From: an uncultured Porphyromonadaceae bacterium
GTDB taxonomy: Bacteria; Bacteroidota; Bacteroidia; Bacteroidales; UBA11471
NCBI GenBank assembly: GCA_900547555.1
Contig: URHG01000013.1
Coordinates: forward strand, 1 to 57,871
Direction of reading: 5' to 3'
DNA: 57,871 nucleotides
The position numbers and the translations under genes are program-made. A model generated the notes under the pieces. The model was not told the origin of the DNA. It saw only the letters and a program-made list of their open reading frames with translations, and made no database searches. This document shows, piece after piece, positions 15,734-24,809 of this stretch (position 1 is its first letter; every line of letters begins with the position of its first letter).

Positions 15734-17560
15734 ATGAAAGACCTGTTCAAGTTATTGTTGAGATTTGTCCCTCCCTATAAAAGATACTTGATACTCAATA
15801 TTCTCTTCAACCTTCTATCGACATTGTTGAGCATTTTCTCGTTCATGTTGATTATTCCCATATTGGAAATACTCTTCAAGACGAGCGAAGCGACTTATAC
15901 ATTTATCCCGTGGAACGAAGGCGACCTAAAAGATATTGTCATTAATAATTTTTATTGGTTCGTAGCCGAACAAATCAAAACCAACGGTGCCATTTGGACT
16001 CTCATGTTATTAGGCGTATGGCTCATCGTCATGACCTTTGCCAAAACCATGACCGCATACCTGAGTTCGGCCTGTATCATACCCTTGCGCGGAGGTGTGG
16101 TACGAGACATTCGCAACTTTGTATATCGCAAGGTGGTAAGCCTGCCGATCGGCTTTTTTACAAGCGAGCGTAAGGGCGACATCATGTCCCGAATGACCGG
16201 AGATGTGGCCGAAGTAGAAAATTCGATCATGACCTCGCTCGACATGATATTCAAAAACCCGATCATGATCATCAGCTACCTCACCACGATGTTTATCCTC
16301 AGCTGGCAACTCACGCTTTTCGTGCTGGTGTTATTGCCTTTGGCCGGCTTTGTCATGGGACGGGTAGGCAAGTCGTTGAAACGGAAATCGCTCGACGCCC
16401 AACAACAATGGGGCGGCCTGATGGCTCAAATCGAAGAAACCCTCGGCGGATTGCGCATCATCAAGGCTTTCAACGCCGAAAACCGCATCTGTCAACGTTT
16501 TGCTGCAATAAACGACAAATTCTACCGTACGACCAACCGGATAGGACGCCGGCAAGCATTGGCACACCCCATGAGCGAATTTCTGGGAACTACGACCATC
16601 GCCATCGTCCTGTGGTTTGGCGGCGCACTTATATTGAAAGGCAACAGCGTCATCAACGCAGGAGAATTCATCTATTACCTCATCATCTTTTACAGCATTA
16701 TCAATCCCGCCAAGGACCTCACCAAAGCAGCCTATACCATACAGCGCGGTCTCGCAGCCATGGAGCGTGTCGACAAGATTCTCTCGACCGAAAATCCCAT
16801 AAAGAATCCCGAAAATCCGGCAAGCAACGTCGCTTTGAACCACTCAATCGAATACCGGGACATTTGGTTCAAATACAATGAAGACTGGATCATCAAGGGA
16901 GTGAATCTCTCCATCAAGAAAGGACAGACGGTAGCTCTCGTCGGGCAATCGGGATCGGGCAAATCGACTATGGCCGACCTTCTTCCCCGTTTCTACGATG
17001 TAAACAAGGGGGGAATATACATCGACGGCATAAATATCAAAGACATGAAAGTTTTCGACCTGCGGTCGATGATGGGAAATGTCAATCAAGAAGCGATTCT
17101 TTTCAATGATACTTTCTACAACAATATCACATTCGGTGTTACCGACGCCACAAAAGAACAAGTCGAAGAAGCCGCCCGCATAGCCAATGCCCACGACTTC
17201 ATCATGGCTACGGAAAACGGGTATGACACCTCTATCGGCGACCGGGGTTGCCGTCTCTCGGGAGGACAACGCCAGCGCGTAAGCATCGCCCGCGCCATAC
17301 TCAAAAACCCACCTATCCTTATCCTCGACGAAGCGACATCGGCCCTCGACACCGAATCGGAACGTCTGGTGCAAGAGGCTCTCGAAAACCTGATGAAAAA
17401 TCGCACGACGTTGGTCATCGCGCACCGTCTGTCGACCATCAAAGACGCCGACCTCATCTGTGTCATGCACGAAGGCGAAATCGTAGAATCGGGTCGACAC
17501 GAAGAGTTGATAAAGCTCAACGGCTATTACAAACATCTCGTCGACATGCAACAATTCTGA
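15734..17560 (+). CDS. MsbA-like ABC exporter (fused permease and ATPase)
   Basis: From the ATG at 15734 the protein has 608 residues: six transmembrane helices in about the first 330 residues, then one ATPase domain with Walker A GQSGSGKST, signature LSGGQRQRVSIARA, Walker B ILILDEATSALD and the H-loop VIAHRLST. This is a homodimeric half-transporter of the type I exporter fold. MsbA-like members flip lipid A core or other lipids; the substrate here cannot be fixed. A small gene of unknown function starts 8 nt after its stop and is probably cotranscribed. Confidence 0.88.
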   Translation: MKDLFKLLLRFVPPYKRYLILNILFNLLSTLLSIFSFMLIIPILEILFKTSEATYTFIPWNEGDLKDIVINNFYWFVAEQIKTNGAIWTLMLLGVWLIVMTFAKTMTAYLSSACIIPLRGGVVRDIRNFVYRKVVSLPIGFFTSERKGDIMSRMTGDVAEVENSIMTSLDMIFKNPIMIISYLTTMFILSWQLTLFVLVLLPLAGFVMGRVGKSLKRKSLDAQQQWGGLMAQIEETLGGLRIIKAFNAENRICQRFAAINDKFYRTTNRIGRRQALAHPMSEFLGTTTIAIVLWFGGALILKGNSVINAGEFIYYLIIFYSIINPAKDLTKAAYTIQRGLAAMERVDKILSTENPIKNPENPASNVALNHSIEYRDIWFKYNEDWIIKGVNLSIKKGQTVALVGQSGSGKSTMADLLPRFYDVNKGGIYIDGINIKDMKVFDLRSMMGNVNQEAILFNDTFYNNITFGVTDATKEQVEEAARIANAHDFIMATENGYDTSIGDRGCRLSGGQRQRVSIARAILKNPPILILDEATSALDTESERLVQEALENLMKNRTTLVIAHRLSTIKDADLICVMHEGEIVESGRHEELIKLNGYYKHLVDMQQF

Positions 17561-17568
17561 TTTTTCTC

Positions 17569-17979
17569 ATGAGATACAAAAACCGCATATTGCCCTCGGG
17601 AAGCCTGCTTATCGCTTTTCTGTTCCTTATTCTGCCGGCTATACGCGAAATAGAATATCTCATACCCGCCGGTAACGATACCGAGGCATCGATACCGGCT
17701 ACTCCGCAAAAAGAAGATAATTCCGAAAAAAACGGGAAATCATGCTTCATCGATGTCCCCGGAGAAACCCAGCCGTTTATTCTGCAACAGAACCCACCCC
17801 TGCACGTATGCGGCAGCGAAGTACGGCAACATACCACAACCCCGACAGGCCTGCAAAGCCGGCATATATCGCTATTCCGCTCGTTCTATAAAAAACTGTA
17901 TACAGAACAAATCATCAGGCAGGCGTTACTGCACACCGACGGGTATTTCTTTTACATGCTCTGCCGAATGCTCATGTAG
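17569..17979 (+). CDS. Small uncharacterised protein after the ABC exporter
   Basis: The ATG at 17569 lies 8 nt after the ABC transporter stop and gives 136 residues. An N-terminal hydrophobic stretch (GSLLIAFLFLILPAI) could be a signal anchor. The middle is polar with two Cys, and the C-terminus is HTDGYFFYMLCRMLM. I do not recognise a family. The close spacing and same strand suggest cotranscription with the exporter. It may be poorly conserved; the coding call is moderate. Confidence 0.45.
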   Translation: MRYKNRILPSGSLLIAFLFLILPAIREIEYLIPAGNDTEASIPATPQKEDNSEKNGKSCFIDVPGETQPFILQQNPPLHVCGSEVRQHTTTPTGLQSRHISLFRSFYKKLYTEQIIRQALLHTDGYFFYMLCRMLM

Positions 17980-18017
17980 CAGAGCCGCCCTTTCCCCTCA
18001 TATCGAAAATGTCGATA

Positions 18018-18054
18018 CCCTATTTCGGAGACGGTCTTCTGTCGCCGAAATAGG
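18018..18054. terminator. Hairpin after the small gene, probably a terminator
   Basis: CCCTATTTCGG (18018-18028) pairs perfectly with CCGAAATAGGG (18044-18054), with further pairing outside. There is no T-tract, so it could instead be a 3'-end stabilising hairpin. Confidence 0.5.
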
Positions 18055-18134
18055 GTGTATGACAATGCGGAAGAAAATCAATTTTCCAGTCCTTGTAAAA
18101 TTCATTATTTATCAAATAATCATATATATACATT

Positions 18135-18644
18135 ATGGAAACTTCTCAAAAAAACAACTATAAAAACGAACATATCGCATCAAAAAACGCACTCTCCGTT
18201 ACCGGTATCGTTACCCTCATTGTCGCTACCGCTTCTTTCTACGCAGGATCTCTTTTCGGGGAAAACTCCGTTTTGAACATGAGCCTATTCATTTTGGGCA
18301 TAGCATTAGGAATATTCGGATTTATAAAGATCTTCATGGGGAAAAAAGTATTTTACCACAAAGAAACCGGAACAAAGTTGCTACCTAAACGTCTTACATT
18401 CAGCAAAAATGAGAAAAATCGTTTGGAAAAGATCCTCCAAGAAAAAAATTTCGAACAAATCGGTTCGATAGCTCTCGGAGAAAACAAGTCCTCGGATATT
18501 CGTCTCGACATATACATCAGCACAGACAAGCAATACGCCTCGGCTCAAATCATGGAATTTATCCCGTTCGAGTATCAGGCAATCGGACGTGCCGCAGAAT
18601 ATACAGGACACGATGCCGAGCTACTGGCCGAAATCATCGCATAA
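18135..18644 (+). CDS. Uncharacterised protein with two membrane helices
   Basis: The 169-residue protein has a polar N-terminus, two adjacent hydrophobic segments (about residues 24-43 and 49-68) and a soluble C-terminal domain of about 95 residues containing IRLDIYISTDKQYASAQIMEF and FEYQAI. It is likely an inner-membrane protein with a cytoplasmic C-terminal domain. I cannot name a family. It is preceded by a hairpin and followed by a 217-nt gap, so it is probably monocistronic. Confidence 0.7.
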   Translation: METSQKNNYKNEHIASKNALSVTGIVTLIVATASFYAGSLFGENSVLNMSLFILGIALGIFGFIKIFMGKKVFYHKETGTKLLPKRLTFSKNEKNRLEKILQEKNFEQIGSIALGENKSSDIRLDIYISTDKQYASAQIMEFIPFEYQAIGRAAEYTGHDAELLAEIIA

Positions 18645-18861
18645 CACTCCACATACATTAATCGACAAGGAGATGCTTCCGTAAAGTTTGGGAAGTATCT
18701 CCTATTTTTTAGAAGAAAGATGCAAAATAATGCTAATACAAAAAATTTATATGTTAAACAATACAATATATATAAGAAAATAGTTCTTACTTTGCAGTTC
18801 GTTTAATAGAGTGAAAATAAGTCAAAAAATAGGATCATTCTTTTTTAGCATATTTAGCGTT

Positions 18862-20853
18862 ATGAAAAAACTTCTTATTCCTTGTTGTCTTGTTCTGTTG
18901 ACCGGTTGCGTAGATAAAGACTACGACAAAGACATCGACATGAACGTGACTATTGCTGAAAACGGAATCACGCTTCCGGTCGGAGAAACCGACAAATTCA
19001 CATTATCGAAATTGATCAGTACCGATGACAATCTGAAAATCAACGGCGATAGCATTTATTACATATCCGAATCGACCGATTCCAAAACCGAGTTTGCCGC
19101 GATGAAAAGTGTCATCATAGACCAAAGCAACGGTTTGGCTCCCGACATCGAGCCGACCGAAATTGTTATTCCCGAAGAGATAGAACAAGCCATCGCCGCA
19201 GGAATCGCTTACGAGGGTTCAATACCACTCACCTTATCGGCAGATGTACCCATCAACCCGTCCCAGTTGGAAGTATCGAAAGATATAGAGAGAATCGACA
19301 CAATCATGTTCGACTCTCCCAAACAAGCGACACTTACGTTTACCACCGAATTATTTGAAGATCAAGGCCCGGCAGAATTCTCTCTTCTTTTATCGAATAT
19401 GGAGGTAACTCTGCCCCAAATGCTGATTCTTTCTCGCACGGGCCAAATCGGAAACGCCACTTTGCCAGAGACCGACGATATGGGAAATCCTCTCGTTGTC
19501 AAGGACCATATTCTCTATGTTCCTTCCAAAAATGCCGAAAACGGCATCTTCACCATAACGCTCAATATCTACGGATTGTGCGCAGGAGAGATACGCCCCG
19601 ACGGGACCAACAACTTCCGGCTTACTCCGAGTACCGATGACGAAAACGTTCTCGACATCATCGACAATGAATTTATTCTCAATGGCGACGCGTCGGTACA
19701 ATTGGCCCTGAAAGGCCCGGGAACCACTCTTGCCGTACAAACCCAAGTAAGAACCGACTTCATAATCGAAGAACTCGAAATCACACGGGTGGCCGGTCTC
19801 ATAGACGCCTCGGCCGACGAGTCTTTCTCGATAGAAATAGGCTCGATGCCCGACTTCCTGAGCGGAAACGACATCAGCCTCGATCTGAGCAATCCGTTCA
19901 TCAAACTCAACGCAGCCAACCCTATGGGTATTCCGGTGAAAGCCGTACTCTCTATCGATCCTAAAAACGACAAGGGAGCAAGCCTGAATTCCGAACCGAT
20001 TGTCGTCGATACGATCCTCATCAAACAAGCCTCTTACAATGAATCGGAAAATCGCATGATTCCCAGCGAGAACCACATATACATTTCACAACGGGAACCG
20101 ACCAGCGATTGGGTCGATGCCGAGGAAAAAACATTCTGGCTGAACGATACGCTTTATACATGGGCGCAAGGTAATCTTCCCCTCCTGCTCGACACACAGA
20201 TTCCCTCGTCTCTCGAAGCTACCATTTCGGCAAGTACAGATAAAAGTGTAGAACATGTCGCTCTGCTCAATAACCAACCCAATGACGTAACCGTAGATTG
20301 CGACATCACGGTTCCGATGGAATTCGGAGAGAATTTCGCCATCAATTTCTCTGAAATAGAAGGAGGCCTCGACGATATATTCAGCGACGTATCGGTGGCA
20401 GAAGCCGCTATTATCGCCAACTATACGACAACGCTTCCTCTCGATTTGGAATTTACCATAAATCCCCTTCAAGAAATTTCGGCCGAGGAATATAGCAACC
20501 TCCCGTCCGACGAAAAACTTCTCGACGACGATGATGAAGAAAATCCCGAATATTACCGTATTCTCAAAAATGTCGGGTTCGAAATACTCAACGCCGACCA
20601 AAACGGGAAAGGTATCATCACCGGAACGACCGACATGAGTCTCGTAGATCCGGCTCCCTCGATGGGAAAAATCGTCATACGTCTTACCGAAAAAGAAAAG
20701 AACGCATTGAAGTCTCTCACTCATCTGCAATACAGCGTGGCAGGAAATCTGACCGAAGGCCTCGAAAGCGGTGCACTGCGCAGTACGCAATATCTACAAA
20801 TGAAACTGAGTGCGAAAATCGCCAAAATCGAAGTCGATATTGATTCTTTATAA
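18862..20853 (+). CDS. Large uncharacterised lipoprotein
   Basis: The ATG at 18862 gives MKKLLIPCCLVLLTGCVDKD, a clear lipoprotein signal with the lipid-bearing Cys in LLTGC; an upstream in-frame ATG at 18811 would put 17 extra residues before it and is less likely. The 663-residue mature protein is rich in beta-type repeats with phrases such as LPLLLDTQIPSSLEATIS and SVAGNLTEGLE. It ends 32 nt before a DUF5723 outer-membrane protein gene and the two are probably an operon, suggesting a surface complex. A near-match -7 box (TTACTTTG, 18787-18794) precedes it. No function is known to me. Confidence 0.75.
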   Translation: MKKLLIPCCLVLLTGCVDKDYDKDIDMNVTIAENGITLPVGETDKFTLSKLISTDDNLKINGDSIYYISESTDSKTEFAAMKSVIIDQSNGLAPDIEPTEIVIPEEIEQAIAAGIAYEGSIPLTLSADVPINPSQLEVSKDIERIDTIMFDSPKQATLTFTTELFEDQGPAEFSLLLSNMEVTLPQMLILSRTGQIGNATLPETDDMGNPLVVKDHILYVPSKNAENGIFTITLNIYGLCAGEIRPDGTNNFRLTPSTDDENVLDIIDNEFILNGDASVQLALKGPGTTLAVQTQVRTDFIIEELEITRVAGLIDASADESFSIEIGSMPDFLSGNDISLDLSNPFIKLNAANPMGIPVKAVLSIDPKNDKGASLNSEPIVVDTILIKQASYNESENRMIPSENHIYISQREPTSDWVDAEEKTFWLNDTLYTWAQGNLPLLLDTQIPSSLEATISASTDKSVEHVALLNNQPNDVTVDCDITVPMEFGENFAINFSEIEGGLDDIFSDVSVAEAAIIANYTTTLPLDLEFTINPLQEISAEEYSNLPSDEKLLDDDDEENPEYYRILKNVGFEILNADQNGKGIITGTTDMSLVDPAPSMGKIVIRLTEKEKNALKSLTHLQYSVAGNLTEGLESGALRSTQYLQMKLSAKIAKIEVDIDSL

Positions 20854-20885
20854 TAAACTGAACCGAAGACCAAAACAAGGATAGT

Positions 20886-22322
20886 ATGAAATCTTATATA
20901 AAATATATATTGACGATAGGGCTGTTCGGCATTATTATTGCCGGGGTATCGGCCCAACCCTTGCAAAGCGCCTATTTTCTCGAACGTGCGCCGTTGCGCC
21001 ATCAACTCAACCCCGCATTGATTCCCGAAAGAGGCTACTTCACCATACCGGGATTAGGAAATATTTCGTTCAATGTCAGCTCCGACCTGAACTACACGAC
21101 CTTTATCTACCCTTCCGACGGAGATAAACTCAATACATTCCTCAGCTCTGCTGTCTCTGCCGCAGAATTCGATAAAAAAATTCGGAACAGCAATGTTCTC
21201 AATACGAATATCGGCCTATCCATTCTCTCTTTCGGATTCCATAAATGGAATGGATTCAATACCTTCGATATTTCGTTGCACAGCAATATATCGTTTTCGT
21301 TGCCCGGAGACTTGTTCCGGTTCTTGAAAAACGGTAGCGAAGGAAACGTAACACAATACGACTTGAAAGATGTGTCGGCTAATGCCAACGCTTACGTTGA
21401 AGTTGCTTTGGGACATGCCCATCGCATCAACGACCAATGGACAGTCGGTGCCAAAGTCAAAGCCTTATTGGGTGGAGCACAGGCCGATGCACACTTTGAA
21501 AAACTGACTCTCACAATGGCCGAAGACCAGTGGAAAATAGAAAGCTACGGCGTGGCCGACCTTTCGCTTGCCGGAGCCACTCTCGAAACCGATGCAGAAA
21601 CCGGAGAAATTACTGGATTCGATTATGACACCAATGGTATCGGTCTGGCCGGAGGTGGAGCCGGTATCGACCTCGGTGTTACCTACACCCCCATTAAGAA
21701 CCTCATCGTATCGATGGCCATTACCAACATCGGGTTTATCTCATGGAACAAAAACCTGAAAGGAGTTACTCCCGAAGGAGAAGTCATCTATGATGGATTC
21801 ACGGGAATAGGTAGCGATGACTATACCGACGAACATGGAGAATCGCAAAATGTATTCGACGATCAGGTAGATGACCTGACCGACGACCTCGAAGCTCTTT
21901 TCAAGTTCAATGAAGGGAAAGCAGCATCGAAACGGACGACTTGGCTTGCCCCTACACTCACCGTAGGCGCCGAATACCAACTTCTCAAAAACCACATCTC
22001 TGTGGGCGTTCTTTCGACAACCCGCTTTTACAGCAACAACACTCATACATCGCTCATGGGAAGTGTCAACTTCAAACCGCTCCGTTGGCTGATGCTCGGT
22101 GTAAACGGTACGGTATCGAACTTGGCCAACTCATTCGGAGCCGTGCTCAACTTCGGCCCGCTTTTCATCGGAGCCGATATATCGACCATGCGTGTAACTC
22201 CCGATTACATACCGCTGGGAGATTTGGCGGCCAATATCAACTTCGGTATTTCTGTTCCGTTGGGCAAAGACCCGAAACTGAAAAAACATAAAGTATACAA
22301 CAGTGTTCCCGAAAATTTATAA
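20886..22322 (+). CDS. DUF5723 family outer-membrane beta-barrel protein
   Basis: The 478-residue protein has a signal peptide (IGLFGIIIAGVSAQ) and a barrel like FadL/PorV types, with the DUF5723 start SAYFLERAPLRHQLNPALIP and internal features GLGNISFNVSSDL and VGAKVKALLGGA. It would sit in the outer membrane. It follows the large lipoprotein gene by 32 nt and is followed by a terminator, so the two form a two-gene operon. The cargo or role is unknown. Confidence 0.8.
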   Translation: MKSYIKYILTIGLFGIIIAGVSAQPLQSAYFLERAPLRHQLNPALIPERGYFTIPGLGNISFNVSSDLNYTTFIYPSDGDKLNTFLSSAVSAAEFDKKIRNSNVLNTNIGLSILSFGFHKWNGFNTFDISLHSNISFSLPGDLFRFLKNGSEGNVTQYDLKDVSANANAYVEVALGHAHRINDQWTVGAKVKALLGGAQADAHFEKLTLTMAEDQWKIESYGVADLSLAGATLETDAETGEITGFDYDTNGIGLAGGGAGIDLGVTYTPIKNLIVSMAITNIGFISWNKNLKGVTPEGEVIYDGFTGIGSDDYTDEHGESQNVFDDQVDDLTDDLEALFKFNEGKAASKRTTWLAPTLTVGAEYQLLKNHISVGVLSTTRFYSNNTHTSLMGSVNFKPLRWLMLGVNGTVSNLANSFGAVLNFGPLFIGADISTMRVTPDYIPLGDLAANINFGISVPLGKDPKLKKHKVYNSVPENL

Positions 22323-22346
22323 AAGAATTTTCCATACGCCATTACA

Positions 22347-22382
22347 AAAAATCCTCTGTAAAATGATTTTACAGAGGATTTT
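22347..22382. terminator. Rho-independent terminator after the DUF5723 gene
   Basis: AAAATCCTCTGTAAAA (22347-22362) pairs perfectly with TTTTACAGAGGATTTT (22367-22382), loop of 4 nt, followed by T residues. Confidence 0.85.
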
Positions 22383-22619
22383 TATTTTTTCAGTTCCCAA
22401 AACACCAATCGGGCTTTCTCCTTAAAAAAAGAGGATTCCATAAAGACATTCGGGCATTTATTAAATTCTTCCCCAAAATAACGCAGTACAAGAGCGTTTT
22501 TCTCCGCCCAAGCGACCGAACAACAACTCGTCGAAATACAAATCTTGGCGGGAATATTCCGGCAATAATCCTTCTGCCATAAAACTTTTCGTTTTCTATC
22601 TCCTTCGTGGCGGGAAATA

Positions 22620-22651
22620 CAAAGCCCCGCCTTTGGTAAGGCAGGGCTTTG
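22620..22651 (-). terminator. Terminator of rplS
   Basis: CAAAGCCCCGCCTT (22620-22633) pairs with AAGGCAGGGCTTTG (22638-22651) with one mismatch. It lies 22 nt after the rplS stop on the minus strand. The remaining sequence 22383-22619 carries no supported gene. Confidence 0.75.
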
Positions 22652-22673
22652 TATAGATGTCCATCGGAAAACC

Positions 22674-23021
22674 TTAGACTCTCTTTTCTTTGATGCGGGC
22701 TTTTTTACCGGTAAGATCACGCAAATAATACAATTTGGCGCGACGTACTTTACCCACTTTATTTACAGTGATGCTGTCGATAAACGGAGATTCGATAGGG
22801 AAGATACGTTCCACACCTACGTTATCCGACATTTTGCGTACTGTAAAACGCTTTTTCTCACCGCAACCCGAGATGCGGATAACGACACCGCGATACTGCT
22901 GTATACGCTCTTTGTTACCCTCTTTGATGCGGTAGGCCACCGTTACGGTATCACCGCTCTTGAACGAGGGATGTTGTTTGCCCGTAGCAAATGCCTCTTC
23001 TGCAACTTTAATCAAGTCCAT
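22674..23021 (-). CDS. rplS: 50S ribosomal protein L19
   Basis: The 115-residue protein matches bL19 along its length: FKSGDTVTVAYRIKEGNKERIQ, YRGVVIRI, RFTVRKMSDNVGVERIFPI and VGKVRRAKLYYLRDLTGKKARIKE. It sits at the 30S-50S interface. It is monocistronic here with a terminator just downstream. Confidence 0.98.
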   Translation of the reverse strand: MDLIKVAEEAFATGKQHPSFKSGDTVTVAYRIKEGNKERIQQYRGVVIRISGCGEKKRFTVRKMSDNVGVERIFPIESPFIDSITVNKVGKVRRAKLYYLRDLTGKKARIKEKRV

Positions 23022-23291
23022 TTTTAATAGCTATTTAAAATGTTTGTATTGAAACGTAATGTAAACAGGTAACACTTTTCCCTGCCAGAGATTACGAAAA
23101 GCGGGGCAAAGTAACGACTTTTTTACGGGATAACCAAATGTAAACGTGGTTTTTTAGGCATTCCGGCGAGTTTTGCTCCGCCGATATCCGGAAATATCGA
23201 AGCGACTAATAAATGTTAATCACGCAGAAGTAGAATTCTTTCGCAGTAAAGTTTCGTATTTTCGCTAATAATTTTTTTTGTAACCCCGACA

Positions 23292-24785
23292 ATGTTTTTG
23301 CTCAAACCATATCCTTATCTCTTTTTGCTCCTTTGTGCTATATCCGTCGGGATAAAGGCTCAGAAAAAAGAACTGTTGATTATTCATACAAATGATGTCC
23401 ACAGCCAAATAGAACCGACCGCCACCGACGACTCCCAACCCAACATGGGCGGGGCACTGCGCCGGCAAGTTGTCATCGACAGCCTGCGCAATACGGGAAA
23501 AGCCGTCCTGCTGATCGATGCGGGCGATGCCGTACAAGGAACACCATATTTCACCACTTACCTCGGAAAAGCAGAAATTGCGCTTATGAACCGGTTAAGA
23601 TACGATTTCATCACACCGGGAAACCATGAATTCGACAACGGTACATCCTCGCTTGCAACGATGTACAAAGATGCAGCACCTGTCATCGTCAACTGCAATT
23701 ACGATGTATCGAACACTCCGTTAAAAGGATATTTCACGCCCGGTGTCATCAAAGAAATCGACGGCTGGAAAGTCGGTATAACAGGTGTAGGCGTCTCGCT
23801 AAAAACATCGGTCGACCCCGAAAAAGTTACGGGAATCATCTGCCGCGACGCCATTGCATCGGCTAATCGCACGGCCGACAGTCTGAAACGTTGCGGGGCG
23901 GAAATCGTCGTTCTTCTTTCACATCTGGGAATAGAAAGAGATAAAGAACTCGCCCGAAAAAGCAGCGGAATAGACATCATCGCCGGCGGACACTCCCACA
24001 CCCTACTTCCCACACCCATTCCCGTCATCAACAAACAGCAAGACACCGTATGGATAGGCCAGACGGGGAAAAGAGGTCTTTATGTAGGAGTCATCGAGTG
24101 TAAAGACGATACCCGCAGAGGATATACCATAGATCTGTCATCGCGCTACGACAACCGCATCGATTCCGTAACAGCGACACTCATCGACTCCTATCGGATA
24201 CCTATGCAGAAAACGACCGGTGAAGTCATCGGGAACGCGCTCCGGCCGATGACCATAGGACGGCCGCAAAGTCCTCTCTCCAATTTTACCGCCGACGTTC
24301 TCGTGCAGCAAGCCCGCAAGGAAGGGGTACCTTGCGACTTCGGACTCATCAATACGGGAGCGATACGTTGCGACATTGCCCGAGGGCCTGTTACGAAAGG
24401 CGATATTTTATCATGCTATCCCTTCGATAACTACATCTGCCATATCAGCTTGTCGGGGCGGGAAGTAAAACGGCTCTTCCGTATCATTGCATCCCGGGGC
24501 GGAGAAGGCATCAGCCGGGAAGTAGAGCTGACGCTCTCGCCGGATAGAAAGGTAAAACGACTTACGATCGGAGGAAAAAAAATAAAACCTTGCCGAATAT
24601 ACCACATCACCACCATAGATTTTACAGCAAACGGCGGAGATGAAATGACACCGCTCACCCGATACCGCAAACGCATCGATACGAAAATACGCCTCTGCGA
24701 CCTGATGACAGCTGCCATCGGAGAAGCAACCGTGCGGGAAGGAGGTATATCTGCATCGACCGACGGAAGAATAATCTATGAATAA
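23292..24785 (+). CDS. Secreted 5'-nucleotidase / UshA-like metallophosphatase
   Basis: The 497-residue protein has a signal peptide (LFLLLCAISVGIKAQ), a calcineurin-like metallophosphatase domain with IIHTNDVHSQ, DAGDAVQG, GNHEFDNG, LLSHLG and GGHSHTLL, and a C-terminal 5'-nucleotidase substrate-binding domain with NFTADVLVQQARKE, NTGAIRCDI and FTANGGDEM. It would remove phosphate from nucleotides in the periplasm. Both domains are in one chain; in some Bacteroidetes they are in adjacent genes. The next gene starts 24 nt downstream and is probably cotranscribed. Confidence 0.9.
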   Translation: MFLLKPYPYLFLLLCAISVGIKAQKKELLIIHTNDVHSQIEPTATDDSQPNMGGALRRQVVIDSLRNTGKAVLLIDAGDAVQGTPYFTTYLGKAEIALMNRLRYDFITPGNHEFDNGTSSLATMYKDAAPVIVNCNYDVSNTPLKGYFTPGVIKEIDGWKVGITGVGVSLKTSVDPEKVTGIICRDAIASANRTADSLKRCGAEIVVLLSHLGIERDKELARKSSGIDIIAGGHSHTLLPTPIPVINKQQDTVWIGQTGKRGLYVGVIECKDDTRRGYTIDLSSRYDNRIDSVTATLIDSYRIPMQKTTGEVIGNALRPMTIGRPQSPLSNFTADVLVQQARKEGVPCDFGLINTGAIRCDIARGPVTKGDILSCYPFDNYICHISLSGREVKRLFRIIASRGGEGISREVELTLSPDRKVKRLTIGGKKIKPCRIYHITTIDFTANGGDEMTPLTRYRKRIDTKIRLCDLMTAAIGEATVREGGISASTDGRIIYE

Positions 24786-24809
24786 CCCTATAAAAAGAAC
24801 CGCATCGAC

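Noticed and set aside
22382..22720. 112-aa open frame on the minus strand downstream of and overlapping rplS
   Set aside because: It starts inside rplS, runs through the rplS terminator hairpin, and has no start codon with good context after it; composition is not protein-like.
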